DNA of 64,000 bases from Nocardia goodfellowii (lineage in GTDB: Bacteria; Actinomycetota; Actinomycetes; Mycobacteriales; Mycobacteriaceae), in NCBI RefSeq assembly GCF_017875645.1, contig NZ_JAGGMR010000001.1, positions 4,898,001-4,962,000 on the forward strand, given 5' to 3'. The position numbers and the translations under genes are program-made. Shown here piece by piece: positions 37,407-45,677 of the stretch (position 1 is the first letter of the stretch; every line of letters starts with the position of its first letter). The notes beneath the pieces were generated by a model. It ran no database searches. It saw nothing but the letters and a program-made list of their open reading frames with translations, and was not told the origin of the DNA.

Positions 37407-37838
37407 ATGGGGGAGTGGACTTCCCGATCCTCAACGAAAACGACGACGATCGGGGTGCGGTTACCCGCTCAGTTCGAACAGCTCACCATGCTGCGTGCCC
37501 TCGCCGAAACCGTTTCTCTCATAGCCGATTTCGCGCTCGATGAGGTCACCGACATCCGGCTCGCCCTCGATGAGGTCGCCACCTCGCTGATCATGGAGGC
37601 GGTCCCCGAGTCCACGCTGGACTGCGAATTCACCTATGACGACCGGCAGATGTTCGTGCACGTCGCCTCGATCTCGTCCTCCGAGGCGGTGGTCGGGCAG
37701 GCCGGTTTCGGCTGGCACATCGTACGGACTCTGACGGCTTCCATTGCCGCCGTGCAGGAACCGTTCGACGCGACCGTGGGCGGCTTCCCGACCACGGTCG
37801 ACTTCAGTTGGGTGCGTGGAGTGGCAGATGACGGGTGA
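37407..37838 (+). CDS. RsbW/UsfX-like anti-sigma factor
   Basis: The 143-aa protein has the HATPase_c_2 fold of RsbW-type anti-sigma factors: LPAQFEQLTMLRALAETVSLIADF, LALDEVATSLIMEA in place of the N-box, and GFGWHIVRTLTASIA for the nucleotide lid region. The N-box Asn is Ser here (DEVATS) and no DxGxG motif is seen, so kinase activity is uncertain. It overlaps sigF by 11 bases, which supports a one-to-one pairing. ATG 37407 is preceded by AAGGTGGTG. Confidence 0.85.
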   Translation: MGEWTSRSSTKTTTIGVRLPAQFEQLTMLRALAETVSLIADFALDEVTDIRLALDEVATSLIMEAVPESTLDCEFTYDDRQMFVHVASISSSEAVVGQAGFGWHIVRTLTASIAAVQEPFDATVGGFPTTVDFSWVRGVADDG

Positions 37839-38613
37839 GTCGAAATCCCCGGGTGACAGCTACGACAATATTGAACCGCTTTTCGAGAAGATCGCCGCTC
37901 TGGATCCGGACGACCCGCGCCGGGAACCCATGCGAGAAGAGCTCATCGAGCGTTGCCTGCCCCTGGCCGAGCACATCGCGCGGAAGTTCTCCGGACGTGG
38001 CGAAGGCTTCGATGATCTGTTGCAGGTCGCGCGCCTGGGTTTGGTGCAGGCGGCCGACAGATTCGATGTGAGCCGCGGGTCCTCGTTTCTGGCTTTCGCG
38101 GTCCCGACCATCATGGGCGAGGTCCGCCGGCACTTCCGCGACAACACCTGGGCGGTACGAGTCCCCCGGCGCGTCAAGGAGATTCAGCTCAGCATCGGAC
38201 CCACCATCGAACGGATGTCACAGCGGCTGGGCCGGGTGCCGCGCGCCCGGGAGATCGCCGCCGAACTCGATGTGGATCTGGTCGAGGTCACCCAGGCGCT
38301 GATCGCGGGCAATGCCTACCAGTCCCAGTCCATCGACGCGGTGGCCGGCGACGATATCGACAATGCCCCGCTGCCGCTGCTGGAGAGCCTCGGCGAGGAA
38401 GAGCAGTCCTACCATCTGGTGGAGGACTTCATGGCGGTCAAACCGCTGATCGAGGATCTGCCCGAGCGGGAACGCCAAGTGCTGATCATGCGGTTCTTCG
38501 AGAACAAGACCCAGACCCAGATCGCCGAGGTACTGGGCGTCTCCCAGATGCACGTGTCGAGAATTCTGTCCAAAACCCTTACCGCACTGCGGGAACAGGC
38601 GCTGCGCGACTGA
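37828..38613 (+). CDS. sigF: SigF/SigB-family RNA polymerase sigma factor
   Basis: The 261-aa protein has regions 2, 3 and 4 of the SigB/SigF/SigG group. Region 2 covers ERCLPLAEHIARKFSGRG, the FDDLLQVARLGLVQAADRFD segment and SFLAFAVPTIMGEVRRHFRD. Region 3 is IERMSQRLGRVPRAREIA. Region 4 is LPERERQVLIMRFFENKTQTQIAEVLGVSQMHVSRILSKTL. In mycobacteria SigF controls envelope, pigment and stress genes. It overlaps its anti-sigma gene. Surrounding genes carry matching promoter motifs, consistent with it being their regulator. Confidence 0.93.
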   Translation: MTGESKSPGDSYDNIEPLFEKIAALDPDDPRREPMREELIERCLPLAEHIARKFSGRGEGFDDLLQVARLGLVQAADRFDVSRGSSFLAFAVPTIMGEVRRHFRDNTWAVRVPRRVKEIQLSIGPTIERMSQRLGRVPRAREIAAELDVDLVEVTQALIAGNAYQSQSIDAVAGDDIDNAPLPLLESLGEEEQSYHLVEDFMAVKPLIEDLPERERQVLIMRFFENKTQTQIAEVLGVSQMHVSRILSKTLTALREQALRD

Positions 38614-38619
38614 AGCGCG

Positions 38620-38826
38620 CTATCGGGGCACCGGCGGCGGCCCCGGCACGGGCGGCAGCGGGGGACGCGGATCATCAGGGTTCGGCACCGGGCTCGGGTC
38701 CGGCGGTTGCGGGGGAACCGGATTCGGTTCCGGATACGGATCGGGCGCGGGGTACGGCGGCACCGGATCAGGCTCCGGAAGGGGCGGCTGGGTAAGCCCG
38801 GGATGGTTCATCGGCGTAGCGGTCAT
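38620..38826 (-). CDS. Proline-rich small protein
   Basis: The 68-residue product is about 40 percent proline, with repeats of the kind PEPDPVPPYPAPDPYPEP. It has no signal peptide or domain and would be an extended polypeptide. Coding nature is supported by a SigF-like promoter whose -10 ends 9 bases before the ATG, the spacing seen in three neighbouring genes. It converges on the sigF stop with a gap of 6 bases. Such Pro/Asp-rich proteins are common in Nocardia; the role is unknown. Confidence 0.5.
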   Translation of the reverse strand: MTATPMNHPGLTQPPLPEPDPVPPYPAPDPYPEPNPVPPQPPDPSPVPNPDDPRPPLPPVPGPPPVPR

Positions 38827-38835
38827 GAGGTGCGG

Positions 38836-38860
38836 TTACCCAGCCCGCCGGGCGCAAACC
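38836..38860 (-). promoter_or_regulatory. SigF-like promoter, proline-rich gene
   Basis: Minus strand: GGTTT (38860-38856), 14 bases, GGGTAA (38841-38836), 9 bases before ATG 38826 (leaderless). Confidence 0.6.
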
Positions 38861-38892
38861 GCGGACGAAAATTCAGCTAACTGTCAGCGCCC

Positions 38893-38919
38893 GGTTTGCC
38901 GCGCTTTACCATCGGGTAT
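38893..38919 (+). promoter_or_regulatory. SigF-like promoter, gene at 38968
   Basis: GGTTT (38893-38897), 16 bases, GGGTAT (38914-38919). Both elements match the mycobacterial SigF consensus exactly, 48 bases before ATG 38968. Confidence 0.7.
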
Positions 38920-38967
38920 CTGAAAGAGAACCGCAACCACCGCTCAGGGCACTAAGGAGGGGTCGTG

Positions 38968-39366
38968 ATGGACCGCCGGCGACGACCGGTCGGCCGGAAT
39001 CCGCAGCCAGGACCGGGCGATTCGCGGACGCTGAATCCCGAACAGCAAATAAATTCCCCGACCGAACAGCCGGACCGCGCGGACCGCACCCTGGTCACCC
39101 GCAATCACGAGGTCATCCGCCGATGGGCGGAACAGCGCGGCGCCCGGCCCGCCACCACCCCGTTCAGTGAATACAACGGGCGACTGAACAACCTCCGCTT
39201 CGATTTCCCCGGCTACGGCGGTGCGATCCTGCAGCCGGTGGAATGGGAAAAGTGGTTCGACACCTTCGACGCACGCCACTTCCGGTTCCTGTACCAGGAG
39301 AAACGGCCCGACGGCAGCCCGAGCAATTTCAACCGCCTGGAGCCGCCACGCGACGAGTGGTGGTGA
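38968..39366 (+). CDS. Small stress-associated protein (mis-called alpha-glucan branching enzyme family)
   Basis: The 132-aa protein has a disordered N-terminus (~40 residues). A compact domain follows: TRNHEVIRRWAEQRGARPATT, then LRFDFPGYGG, EWEKWFDTFDARHFRFLYQE and NFNRLEPP. This pattern (NHxxIRRWAExRGGRPA ... RIDFPG ... FNKL) recurs in a family often annotated by mistake as 1,4-alpha-glucan branching enzyme; it has no such domain. Function is unknown. AAGGAGG precedes the start; GTG 38965 is an alternative. An exact SigF-like promoter and a strong terminator flank it. Confidence 0.75.
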   Translation: MDRRRRPVGRNPQPGPGDSRTLNPEQQINSPTEQPDRADRTLVTRNHEVIRRWAEQRGARPATTPFSEYNGRLNNLRFDFPGYGGAILQPVEWEKWFDTFDARHFRFLYQEKRPDGSPSNFNRLEPPRDEWW

Positions 39367-39419
39367 GCTGCCCCGCTGAGGCGGGTGGCGAAGCTGTCTT
39401 ATTGACCAGTTATCGACGA

Positions 39420-39457
39420 GCGGGGCCCGTGATCGAACGATCGCGGGCCCCGCTTTC
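39420..39457 (+). terminator. Intrinsic terminator after the gene ending at 39366
   Basis: The arms 39420-39435 and 39438-39453 pair over 16 bp with one G-T wobble, followed by TTTC. It is a strong GC-rich hairpin. Confidence 0.85.
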
Positions 39458-39521
39458 GTCGTCCTGCTGGGGGAGGCTGCGGTTGTCGGCGTGTGATGCG
39501 GGAAGCGCCAAACCTACTGCG

Positions 39522-39560
39522 GTCCTGTGGATCCCGGCAAAACGGCGGGATCCACAGGAC
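39522..39560 (-). terminator. Hairpin terminator after the P-type ATPase gene
   Basis: A perfect 15-bp stem pairs 39522-39536 with 39546-39560 around a 9-base loop, just 14 bases after the ATPase stop on the minus strand. No T run follows. Confidence 0.75.
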
Positions 39561-39573
39561 CAGGATCGGTTGC

Positions 39574-42500
39574 TCAGGCTCCTGCGTCGGTATCGGCGTC
39601 GGTCTCGGTATCCGCACCGATGCTGGGCAGGATGTGTGGGAGCAAGGCCGCGCCCGCGGTGGCCGCTACCGCCGAGGTGGTGGCGATGCTCCAACCGACC
39701 GGACCCAGCGGTGTGCATCCGAAGTAGTGGCACAGGCCCGGGGTCATGACTACGACGCCCAGTACGCCGGCGCTGGCGGCGGTGGTCGCCCAGACGAGGG
39801 GACTGGTGCGGCCGGAAAGCAGGGTCTGGCCCAGCTGGGTGCCGATCAGGGCGACCAAGCCCACGGTGGCGGCCCGGCGCTGGGTGCCCGTCCAGCGGGC
39901 GACTGTCCAGGCGCCGGAAGCGCCTGCGGCCGTGGCGATTCCACGGACCGCGATGGTGCGGGCCAGTTCCGCGCCGAGGCTGGCGGGCGGGATCTCGGCG
40001 AGCTGGGCCGCGCGGTGTTCGGCGGCGCGGGCGGAGTCGATGCCGGGATCTGGGCGGTTGCGGTCCGGAGACAGCGCCAACGCCAGCGCGGGGAACATGT
40101 CGGTCAGCATGTTCACCAGCAGGAATTGGCGAGTGCCCAGCGGCGCGGCCCCGGCCACGGCGGTGCCGTACAAGGTGAACGCGACCTCGCCCGCGTTGCC
40201 GCCGACGAGCACGCCCACGGCGTTGTTGATCCGCTGCCACATGCCGCGGCCTTCGACCAGGGCGTGCAGCAGGGCGGTCGGGTCCGGATCGGTGAGCACC
40301 AGGTCGGCGGCATTGCGGGCGGCGGCGGAACCGTGTGCGGCCAAACCGATTCCGATATCGGCGGTGCGGATGGCGGCCGCGTCGTTGGAACCGTCCCCGG
40401 TCATGCCGACGACGTGACCGCCGCGGCGCAGACTGGCGACGATGCGCACTTTCTGCTCGGGGGTGACCCGTGCGAACACGGTGCTGCGCTCGATGAGTTC
40501 GGTCTGCGCCTTATCGTCGAGCCGGTCCAGGTCAGCACCGGTCGTGACCTCGTCGGCGTCGATGCCGAGCTGGCGGGCTACGGCGGCGGCGGTGACGGGA
40601 TGGTCGCCGGTGATCATCCGGACGCTGATGTCGTTGTCCTGCAACGCCTTTACCAGCGGGAGGGTCTGCGGGCGTGGGGTATCGGCGAGGCCGAGGAAGC
40701 CCAGCAGGGTGAGTTCGCCGATCATGCCCTCGACATCGTCGGGACGGTCGGACAGATCGCGCCGGGCCACCACCAGCACACGCAATCCCTGTTCGGCGAG
40801 ATCGCGGACAACCTGCTCGGCCTTGTCCCGAAGTTCTTGCGGCAGTTCCTGTTTCCCGTCAGCGGTGCGGATCTTGGTGCAGCGGGGAAGCACCACCTCG
40901 GGCGCGCCCTTCACCACCAGGCGCAGCCGGCGCGTGGTCTGGCCCAGGGCCGCGGCATAGCCCCGATTGGATTCGAACGGGATCTCGTCGATCGGATCCC
41001 ACTTGTGCGCGTCGTCGCCGAGGATGTCGGCGGCCTCGAGCACGGCGCGGTCGGTGGCGTGCAGCACCGGGCCGTCGGCGGGGTCGGGGCAGGCGCGTGC
41101 GGCAGCGCGCAGCAACCGGCGCGCGCTGTCGGCCTCGGCATCGGGCTCCCACTGCTCGTCGAGATCGGCGAGGGTCGTCAGGCGCAGCCGGCCCTCGGTG
41201 AGCGTGCCGGTCTTGTCGAAACACAGGGTGTCCACCCGGCCCAGCGCCTCCACCGTCCGGCTGGCGCGCACCAGCACTCCGTAGCGCGACAACCGCCGCG
41301 CGGCCGCCAGCTGCGCGACCGTGGCCACCAGCGGCAGACCCTCGGGTACCGCCGCCACCGCCACCCCGACACCGTCGGCGATCGCGGTGCGCAACGTCCG
41401 GCCTCGCAGACCACCGAGTGCGGTGACCGCGGCGCCCCCCGCCAGGGTGAGCGGCAGCGCCCGCTGCGTCAATCGGCGCAATTGCGCTTGGACGCCACCC
41501 TTCTCCGGCGGGATGGCGCCGGCGGTCGCCCGCCCGGCCTGGGTCTCCGCTCCCACAGCGACCACCACCGCGAGTGCGGAACCACTCACCACGGTGCTGC
41601 CCTCGAACACCATGCACGCACGATCACCGAGATCCGCGCCCGGCGTGGCATCGAGTTGTTTCGCCACAGTGACGGATTCGCCGGTCAACCCGGACTCGTC
41701 CATCTCCAGATCATCGGAAACGAGCAACCGCGCGTCGGCGGGGACGACATCGCCGCCGCGCAGCACGATGAGGTCGCCGATGGTCAACTGCCGCGCGGGC
41801 ACCTCCTGACCCGCGAGCGCACCATTGCCGAGGTCCAGTTCCTCCAGGTCTCGGACACGCAATGGTGTTCCCTCCGAACCGGATCCGCCGCCGTCTGCGG
41901 TCGCGCCGGACGCTGCCGCTATCGCAGCCACGCTGTCCGAGCGGACCGGGGAACTGTCGCGCTTTTCCAGGGTCGCGATCGGGTGCGGGCTGGTGTCATG
42001 TGCGATCTCACGGTCGGGGACAGATGCCGCTGTGGCGCTCAACGCGTTTCGGTCGACCAGCCGTGCCGTGAGTTCTTCACCGGCCAGCAGCTCGTGCAGC
42101 GCGCTTTCGGCCTTCTGTCGTTGGCGCGCGGAGATCACGGCGTTGACGGTGAGGACCGAGGACAACAGGATCGCGTCGGAGGGGGAACCGAGGATGGCGG
42201 TGGCGATGGCGCCGACGCCCAGGATGGGGGTCAGCGGATCGGCCAGCTCGTCGCGGACATGTTTGCCGAATGCGAGGGCCGGAGCCAGCGGTTGCAGGAT
42301 TCGTTCCCGGTGGGATTGTTTCGGTGCGGTGCGCTCGGCCACCGGCAGCGGGTCGGGCAGCCGGGACAGGACTTCGTCGGGTTGCAGTGCGTGCCAGGGC
42401 AGCAGGGGAGCCAGGGTGGTCGACGGCATGCCGCGTACCGCCTGCCAACCGCTGAACGCGCCATTGGCCAGGCCGAGCACCTGGGCGGTGAGCATCGGTG

Positions 42501-44442
42501 AGGTGCGCCCGCGCCGACCGGGGCCGGTGGCGAGCAATAGCGCACCCAGCGCGCAGCCCGACAGAGCGAGCGCCCGGCCGCGTTCGCTGGTGGCCCGAGC
42601 CGGTGCGACGGCGGCGAGCACGCGCTGCACCTGGCTCAGATCCCGGCACACCACATCCGAGCTCCACGGCAGCCGAAGCGTGGAGTCCTCCTTGCCGCAC
42701 AGCCCGATTCCGGCGTCGGCCCAGGCCAGCGCCTTGTGCGCGCGCGGGCTGAGTACCGCGACGACGTGCCCGTCCTCTTGCAGTTGATGCACGTATTTGC
42801 TCAGCGAGATGCCGACATTGAGGAATTCGTCCGCCAGGGAGCGCAATTCGGCCACGTCCTCGCCCGCGGACAGCACCACGCGCAAACCCGCATTGCGTGC
42901 CGCGGTCAGCACCGCGTGCGCGCGCCGATCCAGCTCGCGTCCGACCAGCACCCGTCCGACAGGGCGATCACCGTCGCGCAATTCCCGCCATGCGGGTCGC
43001 AGCGTCGCGCCACGGTCGGGTGTGCCGCTGTTGGGGTGCACGAGACGCAAACGCTGTCCGCTCTCGTGTGCGGCGGTGCGGTTGTTCTCATGTGTGTCGT
43101 CGGCAGCGGACGCTTCGGTGTCCGAACGGCCTTTGTGCTCGGCCGCGCGCAGCAATCGCTGGGCCGCACTCCACACCTGTGCGGCGGCGCGCTGCTCGTC
43201 CTCGGGCGCTTCGGAGTTCGTCGTACCGTCGCGCCAGCGCGGATCGAGGGCTTCGACCTCCAGGACCACCCGCCGTGCGGTCAACAGCGCCTCGCCGTCG
43301 ATCACCATGGTGGTCAGCCGGTCCAGTCGCCGCCACACCGCCGGGTAGAGGGTCAGCACACCGGCGCGGGCGAGCGTGGTGGAAACGGTCGCGGCGTAGG
43401 CTTCGCGCGCCGCGCGCGCCGCCTTCGGCGCGCCCAGTTGCAATGCGTCGGCAGCCTCGGACGCTCTGGCGTTTCCGGCGAACGCGGTCGCGCCGAACAA
43501 CGCACCCGCCGCCGTCTCATCCGCGACCCGCTCGACGGGACCGGGAGGCAGTTCGCAGGGCCGGGTGTGCGGGGGCAGCGGATCGGCGACGCCGGGGCTG
43601 TGCGCGGACGCGAGTTCCGCCTCCCAGCTCCGCCACAGGTTGTGCCGGGTGAGGGCTTCGGTCAGGGTAGCGGTGCGCTGGACGGTATCGACCAGCAGAT
43701 TCGCCAGGCTCTCCGAGGCCTCGCCGCCGGCCGCGTTGCCGATCGCGTTGGCCAGCGCGAGGACGAGATCGGCCCGGGTGCGGCCCAATCGAGCTTCGAG
43801 CAGGCGACGGACCCGGGGCTGGGTATCGATGACGGCGGCGGCCCCGCGCAAGGCGCGCAGCGGCGGCTGGAACGGCAGTACCAGTCCCGCGGTCGACACC
43901 GCGATCGCCGCGAGGTCGCCCGCGACCTGAATGCCCGCCGCCAGCAATGGTTCTCGATCGGCGGGGAATTCGGTGCGGCGGCTCCAGCCGATATCGGTGA
44001 CGTCGGCGTTGTCCTCCACCTGCTCGATGACGTGCAGCAGTTCCTGAAGGTCCTCTTCACCGTGTTTCAGTTCGGCGATCAAGCGCCCGGTGACGGTGTT
44101 GACCTTCCAGTCCCGCACCGATCCGAGCCGCTCGAGCTCGCGGTCCAATTCCCGGGTGAGGACCGCGTGCTTACCGGTGGCCAGGCCGTGCACCTCGACG
44201 GACGCGCGATCCTCGTGCACGGCCACTCGTCGTTGCGTGCGCTCGGGGCTCGGGTCCACCAGTGCGGCCAGGTCCGCGCGCAGGTGCTCGGGTGTAAAGG
44301 CTTCCATACCGTGCGCTGCGGCCTTCACCCCGGACTCCAAGGCGTGTATGGGTATTTCGGCCACTTTCAAGCCCATGCCGAGCGCGAACAGCGAACCGCC
44401 CCGAAGCGTTTCCGACACCATGTTGCGCAGTGAGAAGCCCAT
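39574..44442 (-). CDS. ctpI: CtpI-type P-type ATPase
   Basis: The 1622-aa protein matches the unusual length of mycobacterial CtpI (about 1630). The C-terminal half is a full P-type ATPase: TGES actuator loop (SGLTGESVTV), phosphorylation site FDKTGTLTEGR (Asp about 1076), VKGAPEVVL, and MTGDGSNDAAAIR. Several membrane helices follow. The N-terminal ~700 residues are long and poorly characterised, with a second degenerate hydrolase-like stretch. The ion is not known. The start has no ribosome binding site but lies 9 bases after a SigF-like -10, so leaderless expression in stress is likely. The symbol is by similarity of length and motifs. Confidence 0.9.
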   Translation of the reverse strand: MGFSLRNMVSETLRGGSLFALGMGLKVAEIPIHALESGVKAAAHGMEAFTPEHLRADLAALVDPSPERTQRRVAVHEDRASVEVHGLATGKHAVLTRELDRELERLGSVRDWKVNTVTGRLIAELKHGEEDLQELLHVIEQVEDNADVTDIGWSRRTEFPADREPLLAAGIQVAGDLAAIAVSTAGLVLPFQPPLRALRGAAAVIDTQPRVRRLLEARLGRTRADLVLALANAIGNAAGGEASESLANLLVDTVQRTATLTEALTRHNLWRSWEAELASAHSPGVADPLPPHTRPCELPPGPVERVADETAAGALFGATAFAGNARASEAADALQLGAPKAARAAREAYAATVSTTLARAGVLTLYPAVWRRLDRLTTMVIDGEALLTARRVVLEVEALDPRWRDGTTNSEAPEDEQRAAAQVWSAAQRLLRAAEHKGRSDTEASAADDTHENNRTAAHESGQRLRLVHPNSGTPDRGATLRPAWRELRDGDRPVGRVLVGRELDRRAHAVLTAARNAGLRVVLSAGEDVAELRSLADEFLNVGISLSKYVHQLQEDGHVVAVLSPRAHKALAWADAGIGLCGKEDSTLRLPWSSDVVCRDLSQVQRVLAAVAPARATSERGRALALSGCALGALLLATGPGRRGRTSPMLTAQVLGLANGAFSGWQAVRGMPSTTLAPLLPWHALQPDEVLSRLPDPLPVAERTAPKQSHRERILQPLAPALAFGKHVRDELADPLTPILGVGAIATAILGSPSDAILLSSVLTVNAVISARQRQKAESALHELLAGEELTARLVDRNALSATAASVPDREIAHDTSPHPIATLEKRDSSPVRSDSVAAIAAASGATADGGGSGSEGTPLRVRDLEELDLGNGALAGQEVPARQLTIGDLIVLRGGDVVPADARLLVSDDLEMDESGLTGESVTVAKQLDATPGADLGDRACMVFEGSTVVSGSALAVVVAVGAETQAGRATAGAIPPEKGGVQAQLRRLTQRALPLTLAGGAAVTALGGLRGRTLRTAIADGVGVAVAAVPEGLPLVATVAQLAAARRLSRYGVLVRASRTVEALGRVDTLCFDKTGTLTEGRLRLTTLADLDEQWEPDAEADSARRLLRAAARACPDPADGPVLHATDRAVLEAADILGDDAHKWDPIDEIPFESNRGYAAALGQTTRRLRLVVKGAPEVVLPRCTKIRTADGKQELPQELRDKAEQVVRDLAEQGLRVLVVARRDLSDRPDDVEGMIGELTLLGFLGLADTPRPQTLPLVKALQDNDISVRMITGDHPVTAAAVARQLGIDADEVTTGADLDRLDDKAQTELIERSTVFARVTPEQKVRIVASLRRGGHVVGMTGDGSNDAAAIRTADIGIGLAAHGSAAARNAADLVLTDPDPTALLHALVEGRGMWQRINNAVGVLVGGNAGEVAFTLYGTAVAGAAPLGTRQFLLVNMLTDMFPALALALSPDRNRPDPGIDSARAAEHRAAQLAEIPPASLGAELARTIAVRGIATAAGASGAWTVARWTGTQRRAATVGLVALIGTQLGQTLLSGRTSPLVWATTAASAGVLGVVVMTPGLCHYFGCTPLGPVGWSIATTSAVAATAGAALLPHILPSIGADTETDADTDAGA

Positions 44443-44451
44443 ATCCGACAG

Positions 44452-44477
44452 CTACCCAGCGGCGCATCCGGCAAACC
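44452..44477 (-). promoter_or_regulatory. SigF-like promoter, CtpI-type ATPase
   Basis: Minus strand: GGTTT (44477-44473), 15 bases, GGGTAG (44457-44452), 9 bases before ATG 44442 (leaderless). Confidence 0.65.
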
Positions 44478-44655
44478 GACACGAAAGGCGGTGCCGATAC
44501 TCGTCTTTCGTGTCGCGGGTCCGCGCGGACCGGGCGGCTCGAGCTGCGTTCCCGGGTCTCGAGGATTGTGTCGAAGCTCACCGTCGACTTGCTTTTCGGG
44601 TGGGTAAAGGCGAAGGGTTGGGGATAGCCAGCGGCTAACCCAGCCTCCTACCAGG

Positions 44656-44682
44656 GGTTTACCGAACGGTTGGTTCGGGTAT
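44656..44682 (+). promoter_or_regulatory. SigF-like promoter, response regulator
   Basis: GGTTT (44656-44660), 16 bases, GGGTAT (44677-44682), an exact match to the SigF consensus, about 100 bases before the TTG at 44786. Confidence 0.7.
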
Positions 44683-44785
44683 CCCGGAGGTTGGCAAGTT
44701 GCTTGAAGGCGGAACGTCGCGTCGGTATGGGGATGCGAATTTCCGTACTGTGCGCGGGTCCGCTCTGGCAAGGGATGAGGACCTT

Positions 44786-45496
44786 TTGAGCACCAACTTG
44801 ATGATCGTTGACGAGGACGAGAAAGTCAGGGGCGAATTGCGCCTGGCGATGGAGGACGAAGGCTACGACGTTGCCGAGGCGCAAGAGGCCGAGGACGCAC
44901 TGTCCTATCTGCGTAGCAAAGGTGCACCGGATGTGATGATCGTCGAGTTGATGCTCGGCGATATGGACGGATTCGATTGCATCCGGGAGATCCGCCGCGA
45001 ACACGACGTGCCGATCATCGTGATCAGTTCCCGGGACAACACCCATGATGTGGTAGCCGCGCTGGAAGCCGGCGCCGACGATTTCGTCACCAAGCCGTTC
45101 GAGATCAAGGAGATCTCCGCCCGTATGCGTGCGCTGCGCCGCCGGGCCAGGTTGACCGCCGAGCGGGACGCACCCAAGGAGATCGTGCTCGACGCGCACC
45201 CCGAGGCGCCTTTGGTCCTTGCGCCCGATTCCGGTGCGGTCCGGCGGGGGAAAGAGGAGATTCACCTCACCATCACCGAGTTCCGGCTGCTGTGCGAGCT
45301 CGCCGAGACGCCGGGACGGGTGCTGTCGCGCGCGTTGTTGCTCGAACGCGTCTGGGACGACGGCTTTTTCGGCGACGAACGCATCGTGGATGTGCACATC
45401 CGCCGCCTCCGCACCAAGATCGAGCGCGATCCTTCCCACGCCCGCATCGTGGTTACCGTGCGCGGCCTGGGATACCGGTTGGATCTGCAAACCTGA
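44786..45496 (+). CDS. OmpR-type response regulator with Glu at the phospho-site
   Basis: The 236-aa protein has a receiver domain (residues ~5-117) and an OmpR winged helix (~140-232; IHLTITEFRLLCELAETPGRVLSRALLLERVW). The receiver keeps the acidic pocket (MIVDEDE), SS in IVISSRD and Lys in VTKPF. The residue normally phosphorylated is Glu54 (VMIVELMLGDMDG) rather than Asp. Glu often mimics the phosphorylated state, so it may act without a kinase; no histidine kinase is nearby. The TTG at 44786 is favoured by GAGGA. Its gene sits 229 bases upstream of ectABCD, same strand. Confidence 0.85.
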   Translation: MSTNLMIVDEDEKVRGELRLAMEDEGYDVAEAQEAEDALSYLRSKGAPDVMIVELMLGDMDGFDCIREIRREHDVPIIVISSRDNTHDVVAALEAGADDFVTKPFEIKEISARMRALRRRARLTAERDAPKEIVLDAHPEAPLVLAPDSGAVRRGKEEIHLTITEFRLLCELAETPGRVLSRALLLERVWDDGFFGDERIVDVHIRRLRTKIERDPSHARIVVTVRGLGYRLDLQT

Positions 45497-45645
45497 CCCG
45501 CCGCCGTTGCGGCGGACGCCGGGATCCGGGGCACATACCGCGATCCCGTCCTGCGCCGAGATGACGGGGATCTTACGAAATGTTTTGTGCTGAGGTTTAT
45601 TTCGTTATGCCCTTTTACCAGGCGTTGTGATCTCTTCGTAATACA

Positions 45646-45677
45646 ACCGCAAAGAGTTCGACAAGATCACCGCAAAG
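45646..45677 (+). promoter_or_regulatory. Direct repeats upstream of ectA
   Basis: ACCGCAAAG occurs at 45646-45654 and 45669-45677, 23 bases apart, 49-80 bases before ectA. Inverted copies TTACGAA (45573-45579) and TTCGTAA (45635-45641) lie further upstream. OmpR-type regulators bind direct repeats, so the regulator gene just upstream is a candidate; inference only. Confidence 0.4.

Noticed and set aside
39493..42501. A 1002-codon open frame antisense to the P-type ATPase, and others antisense to ALDH, ectB and pknG
   Set aside because: These are typical of GC-rich DNA read in the reverse frame. They show Arg/Gly/Gln-rich composition without motifs, while the opposite strand has clear families.
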